A DNA stretch of 20,351 bases, taken from an uncultured Geobacter sp. (GTDB lineage Bacteria; Desulfobacterota; Desulfuromonadia; Geobacterales; Geobacteraceae). The stretch lies in the NCBI GenBank assembly GCA_937886325.1, contig CALABV010000235.1, forward strand, positions 1 through 20,351, written 5' to 3'. The position numbers were made by a program, and so were the translations under genes. Under the pieces are notes generated by a model. The model saw only the letters and a program-made list of their open reading frames with translations. It ran no database searches and was not told where the DNA came from. Below are positions 1 to 7,331 of this stretch, piece after piece (the first letter of the stretch is position 1; each line of letters opens with the position of its first letter).

Positions 1-243
1 CGGTTCCTGAGAGCCCTTCTCAAGGGACGCTATATCGACTGGAATGCTTCCCCGGAGAACAACGGCAGATACAGCGCCATGATCTGGGATCTGAACCTGT
101 CGAGGAAGTTCAACCTCTCCGACAGTGTTACAGGAGAGGTTTTCTTCACGGCCCACAACCTTTTCAACGGTGCGCAGTATCTGAACGACATCTATCAGAA
201 CCCCCGACGCTGGTTTGAAGGGGGGCTCCGGTTCACATTCTGA
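1..243 (+). CDS. TonB-dependent outer-membrane receptor, C-terminal fragment
   Basis: Frame 1 is open from the first base to a TGA at 241-243, giving 80 residues of a protein that begins outside the window. The visible part has the alternating pattern of outer-membrane beta strands. It includes the segment HNLFNGAQYLND, typical of the last strands of TonB-dependent receptors, and ends in RRWFEGGLRFTF. A terminal aromatic residue after a strand of alternating hydrophobics is the usual outer-membrane insertion signal. Proteins of this family import siderophores, cobalamin, metals or sugars across the outer membrane using TonB energy; the ligand cannot be told from this fragment. The methyltransferase gene starts about 43 nt downstream on the same strand, so the two may be co-transcribed. 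Another 22-strand or smaller outer-membrane barrel is the main alternative. Confidence 0.75.
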   Translation, partial: RFLRALLKGRYIDWNASPENNGRYSAMIWDLNLSRKFNLSDSVTGEVFFTAHNLFNGAQYLNDIYQNPRRWFEGGLRFTF

Positions 244-286
244 CCGCCACACCCACCGACAGGGAACCGAAACCACCGGAACCGAC

Positions 287-1345
287 GTGATTCGCCTCTT
301 CACACCCACGCTATCCGCCCGGCAAACCGGATTCAATCTCTCCCGCCTGACGGCCTCCGGCAACATACGAAATGCAGCGTTGGAACGGGATATCGTCCGA
401 CTCCGGGAGCGTTTCCGGGTTTATTCCGCCTGCTACCCCTTCGGCCTCTGGGATGGAGGACTCGCCGTAACCGGTAAGATGCGCTCCCTGACCGAACTCT
501 ACCTGCCCATGGCGGAGATAGCGCGCGCCATCAAACGCCTTCTTTCCCTGTCGCTCCGCTATCGTTCGGAAGCAGGGCTCACACTCCTTTCCGCATGTGC
601 AAGCTGGCTCGATTTTCTGCGCGGAATTCGAGAGGCCTCTCCCGTCGCAAATCCCGCCCGGTTGCTGGAGCTGCTGGCAGCGGATGAAGGTTGCCGCATC
701 CGCTTTCTCTTCACCTTCCTGCTTCCCCGACACCATGGCGGGAGCTTTCGCCGCTACTCCGCTCAGATTCGGTTTCTGGATACATGGATTCACCAACGCC
801 GGGACATTCTGCATCGAGAGGTTCGCTGCCTGGATGCGGCATGCGGAACCGGGGAATCCACCTACGAACTGGCGTTTCTCCTCCGGGCACGGGGCATTTC
901 AGAAAAACAGCGAACAATTCATGGATGTTCTCTCGAACCGCTGGAACTGTTTGCGGCGGCACATGGCTTTTTTCCCCATGACGCTGCCAGAGAGAAGAGC
1001 TTTCGGATGAATATTGAAACGCTGCTCGCGGATGAAGAAACCGGGGGAATCGCTTTTTTTCAGGATAACGTATGCCGTCCGCCACGACCGGAAGAACCGC
1101 CCTATGACATCATCCTCTGCAACGGGCTGCTAGGAGGCCCGTTCATCCATGATGAAAAGAAGATGGAGGCCGCTGTCGCCTCATTGGCGTCGCGCCTCAA
1201 ACCGGGGGGAATCCTGCTGGCAGCGGACCGGTTTCACGGGGGATGGAAAAAGGAAGCGCCGCCGGATAGGTTGAGGGAATCCCTGCGGAGGAGAGGTTTC
1301 AGGCTGCATGCCATAGAAGACGGGATTGCCGCGGAAAAGGAATGA
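287..1345 (+). CDS. CheR-like SAM-dependent methyltransferase
   Basis: This encodes about 352 residues. The N-terminal half is helical and arginine/leucine-rich and I do not recognise it. The C-terminal half is a class I methyltransferase. Motif I is LDAACGTGESTYELA near residue 183, which resembles the SAM-binding motif of CheR proteins. The segment DIILCNGLLGG near residue 273 corresponds to the motif IV region, and LKPGGILLAADRF follows. I chose the GTG at 287 because the longer frame, from a TTG at 215, would run into the receptor gene; the ribosome site before 287 is weak, so the start is uncertain. No chemotaxis gene is nearby, and the position behind a TonB receptor suggests a role tied to an imported compound, which is only inference. 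The substrate is unknown. Confidence 0.65.
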   Translation: MIRLFTPTLSARQTGFNLSRLTASGNIRNAALERDIVRLRERFRVYSACYPFGLWDGGLAVTGKMRSLTELYLPMAEIARAIKRLLSLSLRYRSEAGLTLLSACASWLDFLRGIREASPVANPARLLELLAADEGCRIRFLFTFLLPRHHGGSFRRYSAQIRFLDTWIHQRRDILHREVRCLDAACGTGESTYELAFLLRARGISEKQRTIHGCSLEPLELFAAAHGFFPHDAAREKSFRMNIETLLADEETGGIAFFQDNVCRPPRPEEPPYDIILCNGLLGGPFIHDEKKMEAAVASLASRLKPGGILLAADRFHGGWKKEAPPDRLRESLRRRGFRLHAIEDGIAAEKE

Positions 1346-1399
1346 GGAAACCGGCGCGCATCCGGGTCGACGCGCGTGAGACAACGGAAAGGGGGTATC

Positions 1400-1459
1400 G
1401 GATTCGGCGGTTGAAGTAATCCTACTTTCTCTTCGGACGACTCCAACCGCCGTTTCCAG
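1400..1459. repeat. Family 1 palindromic repeat, copy A
   Basis: The arms CGGCGGTTGAAGT (from 1405) and ACTCCAACCGCCG (to 1452) are reverse complements except for one G/A change. The inner sequence, read on the minus strand, is GTCCGAAGAGAAAG, shared with copies D and F. It fills the gap between the convergent methyltransferase and gpmI genes. It could act as a two-way terminator stem, but no T-run follows on either strand. Confidence 0.8.
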
Positions 1460-1461
1460 AT

Positions 1462-2997
1462 TTACTCGGAGAGCAGACTTGCGCCCGTCATCTCTTCCGG
1501 CTGGGTGATGCCGAGAAGTTCCAGAACCGTCGGTGCGATGTCGGCAAGGATGCCCGGACGCAGGCGGACCATTTTCCGGGAATCATCCACCAACAGAAAC
1601 GGTACGGGATTGCAGGTATGGGCCGTATGGGGATTTCCCGCCTCATCCACCATGGTCTCCGCATTGCCGTGATCGGCCGTGATTAGCAGCCTCCCCCCGC
1701 GGGACAGCACTGCGTCAACCACCTTTCCGACGCATTCATCAACCGCCGCGATAGCTTTCTTTGCCGCTTCCAGCACCCCGGTGTGCCCTACCATGTCGGC
1801 ATTGGCGAAGTTCAACACGATAAAGTCGTAGATGTCCTCGTCAAGCCGCCGTACCAGTTCGTCGGCAACCCCGTACGCGCTCATCTCAGGCTTCAGATCA
1901 TAGGTGGCCACCTCTTTCGGCGATGGGACAAGTACCCTGTCCTCACCCGGAAACGGGGTCTCATTGCCGCCGTTGAAAAAGAAGGTGACATGGGCGTACT
2001 TCTCGGTCTCGGCAATCCGGAGCTGGCGCATCCCGGCTCGGGAGACAACTTCGCCGAGGATGTTCTTCAGCTCTTCAGGACCGAAGGCAACGGGAAGGCG
2101 GAACGTCTCGTCGTACTCGGTCATGCAGACATAGGAAGCAAGTTTGGGCCGCACGCTACGCGAAAAACCGGCAAACTCCGGATCGGTAAAAGCGCGCGTT
2201 ATCTCCCTGGCCCGGTCCGAGCGGAAGTTGAAGAAAATGAACCCGTCCCCGTCACGCAGCGTTCCGGCTGGAAAGTCTCCGTCAACCATGACCGCCGGGA
2301 GCACGAACTCGTCGGTAATCCCGTCTTCGTAGCTTTCAGATATTGCTTCGGATGCTGAAGCGGACTCTTTTCCCTCGCCGCCCGCCATGGCTCGGTAGGC
2401 CTTTTCGACCCGATCCCAACGGTTATCGCGATCCATTGCGTAATACCTGCCCATAATGGTGGCAACCCTGCCGATCCCGACGCGCTTCATCTCCTCCTCC
2501 AGCGCCGCCAGGTAGCCGGATGCGCTCTTCGGCGGCGTATCCCGGCCGTCCAGAAAACAGTGGACGAAGACCTCACGTATTCCTTCGCGGCGGGCGAGAT
2601 CCAGCAGGGCATAGAGGTGCGTATGGTGGGAATGGACCCCTCCGTCGGAAAGGAGGCCCGCAAGGTGGAGGCGCCCGCCGGCTGCCCTAGTTCCGGCCAT
2701 GCAGTCCAGAAGAACGGGATTGCGGAAGAAGGATTCGTCTCGGATTGCCTTTGTGATGCGGGTCAGATCCTGGTAAACGATCCGCCCGGCGCCGATGTTC
2801 AGGTGTCCCACCTCGGAGTTCCCCATCTGTCCGTCGGGAAGGCCCACCGCCATTCCGGAAGCGTTCAGTTCCGTGGACGGGTACTCGCCAATGAGCCGCC
2901 CCATGACCGGCGGGTCCGTCAGGGCAATGGCGTTGTTTTCCCGGTTGGGATTGATACCCCAACCATCCAGGATCATGAGGAGCAGAGGTTTCGGCAT
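1462..2997 (-). CDS. gpmI: 2,3-bisphosphoglycerate-independent phosphoglycerate mutase
   Basis: GpmI interconverts 3-phosphoglycerate and 2-phosphoglycerate in glycolysis and gluconeogenesis in the cytoplasm. The 511 residues match the usual family length. The N-terminus LLMILDGWG supplies metal ligand Asp11, and QMGNSEVGHLNIGAGR contains the catalytic serine that forms the phosphoserine intermediate, Ser61. HCFLDGRDTPP, FNFRSDRARE, NFANADMVGHTG and ITADHGNAE carry the other substrate and Mn ligands of the alkaline-phosphatase-like fold. The ATG at 2997 follows a GGAGG four bases upstream. It is the last gene of the minus-strand run from rplU. It is separated from rlmH by about 100 nt holding repeat copy B, and the convergent methyltransferase gene lies beyond its 3' end. 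The stop is TAA. Confidence 0.97.
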   Translation of the reverse strand: MPKPLLLMILDGWGINPNRENNAIALTDPPVMGRLIGEYPSTELNASGMAVGLPDGQMGNSEVGHLNIGAGRIVYQDLTRITKAIRDESFFRNPVLLDCMAGTRAAGGRLHLAGLLSDGGVHSHHTHLYALLDLARREGIREVFVHCFLDGRDTPPKSASGYLAALEEEMKRVGIGRVATIMGRYYAMDRDNRWDRVEKAYRAMAGGEGKESASASEAISESYEDGITDEFVLPAVMVDGDFPAGTLRDGDGFIFFNFRSDRAREITRAFTDPEFAGFSRSVRPKLASYVCMTEYDETFRLPVAFGPEELKNILGEVVSRAGMRQLRIAETEKYAHVTFFFNGGNETPFPGEDRVLVPSPKEVATYDLKPEMSAYGVADELVRRLDEDIYDFIVLNFANADMVGHTGVLEAAKKAIAAVDECVGKVVDAVLSRGGRLLITADHGNAETMVDEAGNPHTAHTCNPVPFLLVDDSRKMVRLRPGILADIAPTVLELLGITQPEEMTGASLLSE

Positions 2998-3033
2998 GGC
3001 GCCTCCAGGGGAGTTTATTCTGTGTGGTTTAAC

Positions 3034-3096
3034 CCGGATTCGGCATTTGATGTCATCCTTCGTTCACTCCGGACGACTTCAACTGCCGTTTTCAGG
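3034..3096. repeat. Family 1 palindromic repeat, copy B
   Basis: The core from 3041 (CGGCATTTGATGTC) to 3088 (GACTTCAACTGCCG) is an imperfect inverted repeat. Its centre, CTTCGTTCACTCCGG, is the longer loop variant shared with copy E. The sequence TTTTCAGG follows the core, and the rlmH stop codon lies immediately after it. The outer CCGGA and TTCAGG bases extend the pairing. Confidence 0.75.
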
Positions 3097-3097
3097 T

Positions 3098-3559
3098 TCA
3101 ATGATGATAGGGTTCCCGGTTCAGGATTGTGCATCCCCGATAGATCTGTTCAAGGAGAAAAACCCTCACCATCTGATGAGTCAAGGTCATGCGCGACAAG
3201 GAGATAACGGCATCAGCCCTGGAGCGGAACGCCTCCGAAAAGCCGTATGCGCCGCCGATTGCGAATGCCAGTTCGGAAACTCCGCCATCACGGCATGCGC
3301 CGAGATACCCGGCAAAAGCGGGGGACGTCATCTCCTTTCCCCGCTCATCCAGGAGCACAAGCCGGGCGGACTTGGGCAGGAGCTTCTCAAGCCGGGAGCA
3401 CTCCCGCTCCCTCTTGGATTCCTCCAGTGCCCCCTTTTCCTCCCTGGCCTCGCCTATCTCCAAGGGGAAGTAACGCCTGATGCGCGTCGCGTATTCATCT
3501 ATGCCGGTCCGGACCCATTCCTGCTGGGTCTTGCCGACCCACAGCACCCGGAGCCTCAC
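3098..3559 (-). CDS. rlmH: 23S rRNA (pseudouridine-1915 N3) methyltransferase RlmH
   Basis: RlmH is a SPOUT-class, SAM-dependent enzyme that methylates pseudouridine 1915 in helix 69 of 23S rRNA on assembled 70S ribosomes. The 153 residues match the family length. The start MRLRVLWVGKT and the knotted SAM site with AFAIGGAYGFSE, followed by SLSRMTLTHQMVRVFLLEQIYR, are diagnostic, as is the end NREPYHH. The start is a GTG at 3559, two bases after the rsfS stop. No strong ribosome site precedes it, so translation is probably coupled to rsfS. The rsfS-rlmH pairing is common across bacteria and joins two late 50S functions. Confidence 0.95.
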   Translation of the reverse strand: MRLRVLWVGKTQQEWVRTGIDEYATRIRRYFPLEIGEAREEKGALEESKRERECSRLEKLLPKSARLVLLDERGKEMTSPAFAGYLGACRDGGVSELAFAIGGAYGFSEAFRSRADAVISLSRMTLTHQMVRVFLLEQIYRGCTILNREPYHH

Positions 3560-3561
3560 GA

Positions 3562-3948
3562 CTATTTCGTGTCCAACCGGTAGTCGGAAGGTATCTCCAC
3601 AACGGCCGCATCAGACCAGAGTTCGTCGAGATCATAGTAGCGACGGACCTCCTCCTTGAAAACATGGAGGATGACATCACCGTAGTCGAGGATAACCCAG
3701 TTGCCCTCTCTGAGCCCTTCGATATCCAGCACTTTGCCGAATTTCTTCAGATCCAGCCTGACGGATTCAGCGATTGCCTGGGTCTGCTTGTCGGAATGAC
3801 CGTTCGCCAGAACAAGGTAATCGGCAATGGAGGAAATCCGGCGGATATCAAGGATCTTCACATCTTCGGCTTTTTTGTCCAACGCAAGCGCCGCGCAGCG
3901 CAACGCCCTGTCAAGGGGTGTGAGTTGTACTTTCGTGGTGGTACGCAT
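3562..3948 (-). CDS. rsfS: Ribosomal silencing factor RsfS
   Basis: RsfS (Iojap/DUF143 family) binds ribosomal protein uL14 and blocks joining of the 30S and 50S subunits when nutrients are scarce. The conserved core is visible: DVKILDIRRISSIADYLVLANGHSDKQTQAIAESV, read here in two stretches, then the segments GLREGNWVILDYGDVILHVF and YYDLDELWSDA. I place the start at the ATG at 3948, which has AGAGG five bases upstream, rather than the ATG at 3978; this gives 128 residues. The first 38 nt overlap the end of nadD, so the two are likely translated together. The stop is TAG, which shows amber is used as a normal stop in this genome. Confidence 0.93.
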   Translation of the reverse strand: MRTTTKVQLTPLDRALRCAALALDKKAEDVKILDIRRISSIADYLVLANGHSDKQTQAIAESVRLDLKKFGKVLDIEGLREGNWVILDYGDVILHVFKEEVRRYYDLDELWSDAAVVEIPSDYRLDTK

Positions 3949-4579
3949 ATAACCTCTGTTGTTTAATGTATCGTTCAACCGTTTCCGGCACCAGATATCG
4001 AATGGATTTCCCCTGCCTGATCCGGGAGCGGATATCGGTCGAGGAGATGTCGAGCAGGCTTCCTTCTAGACTGTAAACGGAATAACCGGAACGGTGGGAA
4101 AACACGTTTGTCGCCTCGAAGTAGCAGAATTCCCTCGCCGCGTCATCCGGCAGGGCGTCCCGCAGGGACAACTCCGCTCCGGGACGGGTGATGACAACGA
4201 TGTTGCAGCAGGTGAAGATGGCCCGGTATTCCTTCCAGGTTCTGAACTCGGCGAAAGAGTCGCTCCCCATGATGAGAAAGAACTCGTCCCGCGGGTACAA
4301 CTCCCTGAACGCATGCAGCGTATCGATGGAGTAGGACTTCCCCTCCCGCCGCCCTTCCAGATCCGATACGGTGAAAAAGGGATTACCCCGGACTGCCATT
4401 GAAACCATCTTCATCCGCTCTGAAAAGGAGAGGTCGTCGGCAAGGGGCTTGTGCGGAGGAGTCGCCGCGGGGATGAAGATCACCTTGGACAGGGTGAAGG
4501 TCTCCCGGATCTCCTCCGCTATGCGAAGGTGCGCGAGATGAATCGGGTTGAAGGTGCCTCCGAAAAGTCCGATTTTCAT
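3911..4579 (-). CDS. nadD: Nicotinate-nucleotide adenylyltransferase
   Basis: NadD transfers AMP from ATP to nicotinate mononucleotide, giving deamido-NAD, the precursor of NAD in the cytoplasm. The 222 residues contain the nucleotidyltransferase signature GGTFNPIHLAH at residues 7-17, with the two histidines 14 and 17. The C-terminal ISSTDIRSRIRQGKSIRY segment carries the ISSTxIR motif that binds ATP phosphates. TPPHKP near residue 40 is also typical of NadD rather than other family members. The ATG at 4579 has only a weak upstream purine stretch (GGGAACAG). The gene begins 34 nt from the composite repeat that separates it from proA, and its 3' end overlaps rsfS. Confidence 0.95.
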   Translation of the reverse strand: MKIGLFGGTFNPIHLAHLRIAEEIRETFTLSKVIFIPAATPPHKPLADDLSFSERMKMVSMAVRGNPFFTVSDLEGRREGKSYSIDTLHAFRELYPRDEFFLIMGSDSFAEFRTWKEYRAIFTCCNIVVITRPGAELSLRDALPDDAAREFCYFEATNVFSHRSGYSVYSLEGSLLDISSTDIRSRIRQGKSIRYLVPETVERYIKQQRLYAYHHESTTHTP

Positions 4580-4612
4580 ATCTGTTCCCGAGTCCGAGCA
4601 ATCAACCTACAT

Positions 4613-4793
4613 CGGCAGGTGGAGTCGTCCGAAGAAAACGACTTTGGCCTGGTTCGTTGCTGCTCTTGGCGAAATGGAGCGTCACCGGCCGATACCGCCC
4701 GACCCGCAGGGGAGTTTATCGGCTGTAGCGAAATGAGCGTAGAGCAGCAGAATCAGGCCGTTCGGAGGGAACGAAGAACGACTCCACCTGTCG
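4613..4793. repeat. Composite 181-bp inverted repeat, family 1 copy C
   Basis: The outer ends CGGCAGGTGGAGTCGT (4613-4628) and ACGACTCCACCTGTCG (4778-4793) are complementary at 15 of 16 positions and match the family 1 arm seen in copy D. Further in, GGCCTGGTTCGTTGCTGCTCT (two short blocks within 4646-4666) pairs with AGAGCAGCAGAATCAGGCC (4741-4759). GCCGATA near 4689 pairs with TATCGGC near 4718. The near-direct repeats CGAAATGGAGCGT and CGAAATGAGCGT also lie inside. It fills most of the 238-nt gap between proA and nadD. I read it as a family 1 element with a second hairpin inserted in its loop. Confidence 0.75.
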
Positions 4794-4817
4794 AATCCAC
4801 GATCTACTCTCTTCACG

Positions 4818-6074
4818 CTAGGCGCGGACCTGGCCGTCCCCGTACACGATGAATTTCGTGGTGGTAAGGTCTTCCAGACCCATGGGACCGAAGGAATGAA
4901 GCTTGGTCGTCGAGATTCCAATCTCCGCGCCGAGGCCGAGCTGGTTGCCGTCGGCGAAACGGGTCGAGGCATTGACCAGTACCACCCCGGAATTCACCTC
5001 GCGGATGAAGCGCTGGGCATTCCCGTAGTCCGAGGTCACGATTGCCTCGGTGTGGAGGGACCCGTAGGTGGCGATGTGGTCGATGGCCTCATCCAGACTG
5101 TCCACAACCCGCGCGGCCAGGATCAGATCGAGGAACTCCATGTACCAGTCATCTTCCACCGCAACCTTCGCGTCCGGAGCGAAACGGCGGAAGGTCGCGT
5201 CCCCCCGGATCTCGACCCCCAGCCGGGACATGACGGCAAAAATCCTCGGCACGAACCGCTCGGCAATATCTCTGTGTATCAGGAGCGTTTCCAGGGCGTT
5301 GCATACCCCGGGTCGCTGGGTTTTGGCATTGATGATGATCCTCTCCGCGGTGTCGAAGTTGCCCGTCGCGTCCACGAACACATGGCAGACACCCTTGTAA
5401 TGCTTGATGACGGGTATCTTGGAGTGCTCCACGACGAACCGGATAAGCCCCTCGCCTCCCCTCGGTATGATCAGGTCGATGAATTCCTCCTGCTTCAGCA
5501 TCTCCAGAACCCCTTCCCGATCCGTAAAGGGTATCACCGAAAGGGCCGCGGCGGGGATGCCCGCCAGTGTCATGGTTTCCCGCAGTATTCCGGAGACAGC
5601 GACATTGGAGTTTATTGCCTCGGAGCCGCCCCGCAGAATCACGGCATTGCCCGCCTTCAGGCAGAGGGCCGCCGCGTCGGCGGTCACGTTGGGCCGCGCC
5701 TCGTAGATGATCCCTATCACGCCGAGCGGGATGCGCATCTTTCCCACCATCAGGCCGTTGGGACGCTTCCACATGCGGGTCACCTCCCCTACCGGGTCGG
5801 AAAGAGCGGCGACCTCACGCAGCCCGTCCGCCATGGCCCTGATGCGCGTATCATCAAGCATCAATCGGTCCAGCATGGCGGATGATATCCCCTTTTTCTC
5901 CGCGGAAGCCAGATCCTTGGCATTTTCTTCGAGAAGCCGGGGGGTAGCTGCGATCAGGGCGTCGGCCATGGCAATAAGAAGGTCGTTCTTTTCCCCCGAA
6001 GAGAGTCGCGCAATTGCGCGGGAAGCGTTACGCGATTCCGCGGCGATGGTCCGGATTTTCTCGGCTATGGTCAT
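4818..6074 (-). CDS. proA: Gamma-glutamyl phosphate reductase (glutamate-5-semialdehyde dehydrogenase)
   Basis: ProA reduces gamma-glutamyl phosphate with NADPH to glutamate-5-semialdehyde, the second step of proline synthesis. The 418 residues match the family. The aldehyde-dehydrogenase fold is shown by PLGVIGIIYEARPNVTADAAALC, split around the cofactor site, by AVILRGGSEAINSN, and by the catalytic cysteine in KTQRPGVCNALET (Cys258). The C-terminal ADGNQLGLGAEIGIST and HSFGPMGLEDLTT segments are typical of ProA. The ATG at 6074 follows AGGAGG about ten bases upstream. It lies 45 nt behind proB, whose unstable product it consumes, so the two are expected to be co-expressed. The stop is TAG, and the composite repeat C follows 24 nt later. 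Confidence 0.97.
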   Translation of the reverse strand: MTIAEKIRTIAAESRNASRAIARLSSGEKNDLLIAMADALIAATPRLLEENAKDLASAEKKGISSAMLDRLMLDDTRIRAMADGLREVAALSDPVGEVTRMWKRPNGLMVGKMRIPLGVIGIIYEARPNVTADAAALCLKAGNAVILRGGSEAINSNVAVSGILRETMTLAGIPAAALSVIPFTDREGVLEMLKQEEFIDLIIPRGGEGLIRFVVEHSKIPVIKHYKGVCHVFVDATGNFDTAERIIINAKTQRPGVCNALETLLIHRDIAERFVPRIFAVMSRLGVEIRGDATFRRFAPDAKVAVEDDWYMEFLDLILAARVVDSLDEAIDHIATYGSLHTEAIVTSDYGNAQRFIREVNSGVVLVNASTRFADGNQLGLGAEIGISTTKLHSFGPMGLEDLTTTKFIVYGDGQVRA

Positions 6075-6119
6075 CTCTCTGTTCCTCCTCGTATTCTGTC
6101 GGCAGGATCTTCAGCTCTT

Positions 6120-7241
6120 TCAAAGAATTACCAGATTATCCCGATGAATGACCTCGTCTCCGTAGCGGTAGCCGAGGAGATTCTCAATGTCGCAACTTTT
6201 GCATCCCAGAATCGAATCCAGTTCCCTGCGGGAGTAGTCTACGAGACCACGGGCAAATTCCTTGCCGTCGGCGCCGCACACCAGCACACAGGAGCCGCGG
6301 TCGAAATCACCCTCCAGCCGCACTACTCCCGAGGGGAGCAGACTCTTGCCGTGCCTCGACAGAGCCACCAGGGCGCCCGTATCCACGAACACCCTCCCCC
6401 GCGGTCTCAGGGTATAGGCAATCCAGTGCTTGCGCCGGTTCAGGCTCTCTCCGGACGGCAGGAAAAGCGTGCCGACTTCCTCTCCCGCAAGGGCATGGGC
6501 CAGTGTCCCCGGTTTCCGGCCGTTGACGATCATGGTAGGCACCCCATACCTGCCGACACGTTTGGCCGCCGCCAGCTTGGTCAGCATGCCGCCGGTGCCG
6601 ACGGAAGAGCCGGTGCTTCCGGCTGCCCGCTCCACGCCCTTCGTTACCGCCTTCACCAGGGGGACAAGCCTGGCATCCGGGTTGGAACGCGGGTCAGCAT
6701 CGTAGTACCCGTCGATATCCGTCAGAATAATCAGCAGATGGGCCTCGACGAGGCTGGTCACCAGGGCCGAGAGGTTGTCGTTGTCGCCGAATTTTATCTC
6801 TTCCACCGCAACCGTGTCGTTCTCGTTGATGATCGGCACAATTCCCCCGGACAACAGCACATCAAGGGCCGCGCGCGCATTGAGAAATCGCCGCCGGTTC
6901 GCCAGGTCGTCACGGGTAAGGAGAATCTGGGCGACCTTCAGGGAATGGGTACAAAAGGCCTCCTCGTAGGCCTGCATCAGCTTCGGCTGCCCTACCGCGG
7001 CGGCGGCCTGTTTCTGTGGGATCGTCCTGGGTCGCTCCGTGAGTCCCATTTCCTTGACGCCCGCGGCAACCGCGCCTGATGTAACGATGACTACTTCAAG
7101 TCCCTTTTCGCGGAGACGACCGGTCTCCCGTGCAAGAGAGTCGAGAAAGGCGACGTCTATACCTTCCGCATCGCCCGTCAGCACCCGGCTCCCTATCTTG
7201 ATAACGATTCGCTTGACCTTGTCAAGAATTTCGGCTCTCAT
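6120..7241 (-). CDS. proB: Glutamate 5-kinase
   Basis: ProB phosphorylates the gamma-carboxyl of glutamate with ATP, the first and usually proline-inhibited step of proline synthesis. From the ATG at 7241 it has 373 residues, normal for the two-domain form. The N-terminal amino-acid kinase domain shows RIVIKIGSRVLT, VIVTSGAVAAGV, NENDTVAVEEIKFGDNDNLSA (in two adjoining motifs) and GTGGMLTKLAAAKR. A C-terminal PUA domain follows from about residue 275. The frame stays open upstream to 7310, but the residues there do not resemble the family. The chosen start has GGTGG about ten bases upstream; a GTG at 7253 is possible. It sits 90 nt after obgE, where a weak promoter candidate is found, and ends in TGA. 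Confidence 0.95.
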   Translation of the reverse strand: MRAEILDKVKRIVIKIGSRVLTGDAEGIDVAFLDSLARETGRLREKGLEVVIVTSGAVAAGVKEMGLTERPRTIPQKQAAAAVGQPKLMQAYEEAFCTHSLKVAQILLTRDDLANRRRFLNARAALDVLLSGGIVPIINENDTVAVEEIKFGDNDNLSALVTSLVEAHLLIILTDIDGYYDADPRSNPDARLVPLVKAVTKGVERAAGSTGSSVGTGGMLTKLAAAKRVGRYGVPTMIVNGRKPGTLAHALAGEEVGTLFLPSGESLNRRKHWIAYTLRPRGRVFVDTGALVALSRHGKSLLPSGVVRLEGDFDRGSCVLVCGADGKEFARGLVDYSRRELDSILGCKSCDIENLLGYRYGDEVIHRDNLVIL

Positions 7242-7281
7242 CGCGCATACCACCTCTCTTCGGACATTCCGCCGGTGGGGA

Positions 7282-7310
7282 ATAGTAGCATGATCGTTGT
7301 AGCAGGGCAA
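7282..7310 (-). promoter_or_regulatory. Weak sigma-70-like promoter candidate before proB
   Basis: On the minus strand TTGCCC (7305-7310) and TACTAT (7282-7287) are 17 bases apart, and each matches four of six consensus bases. The -10 box is about 40 nt from the proB start, in the widest gap of this part of the gene run. It would let proline genes be expressed apart from the ribosomal genes. The match is modest. Confidence 0.3.
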
Positions 7311-7331
7311 ACACTACGGTTATATTTTCAG

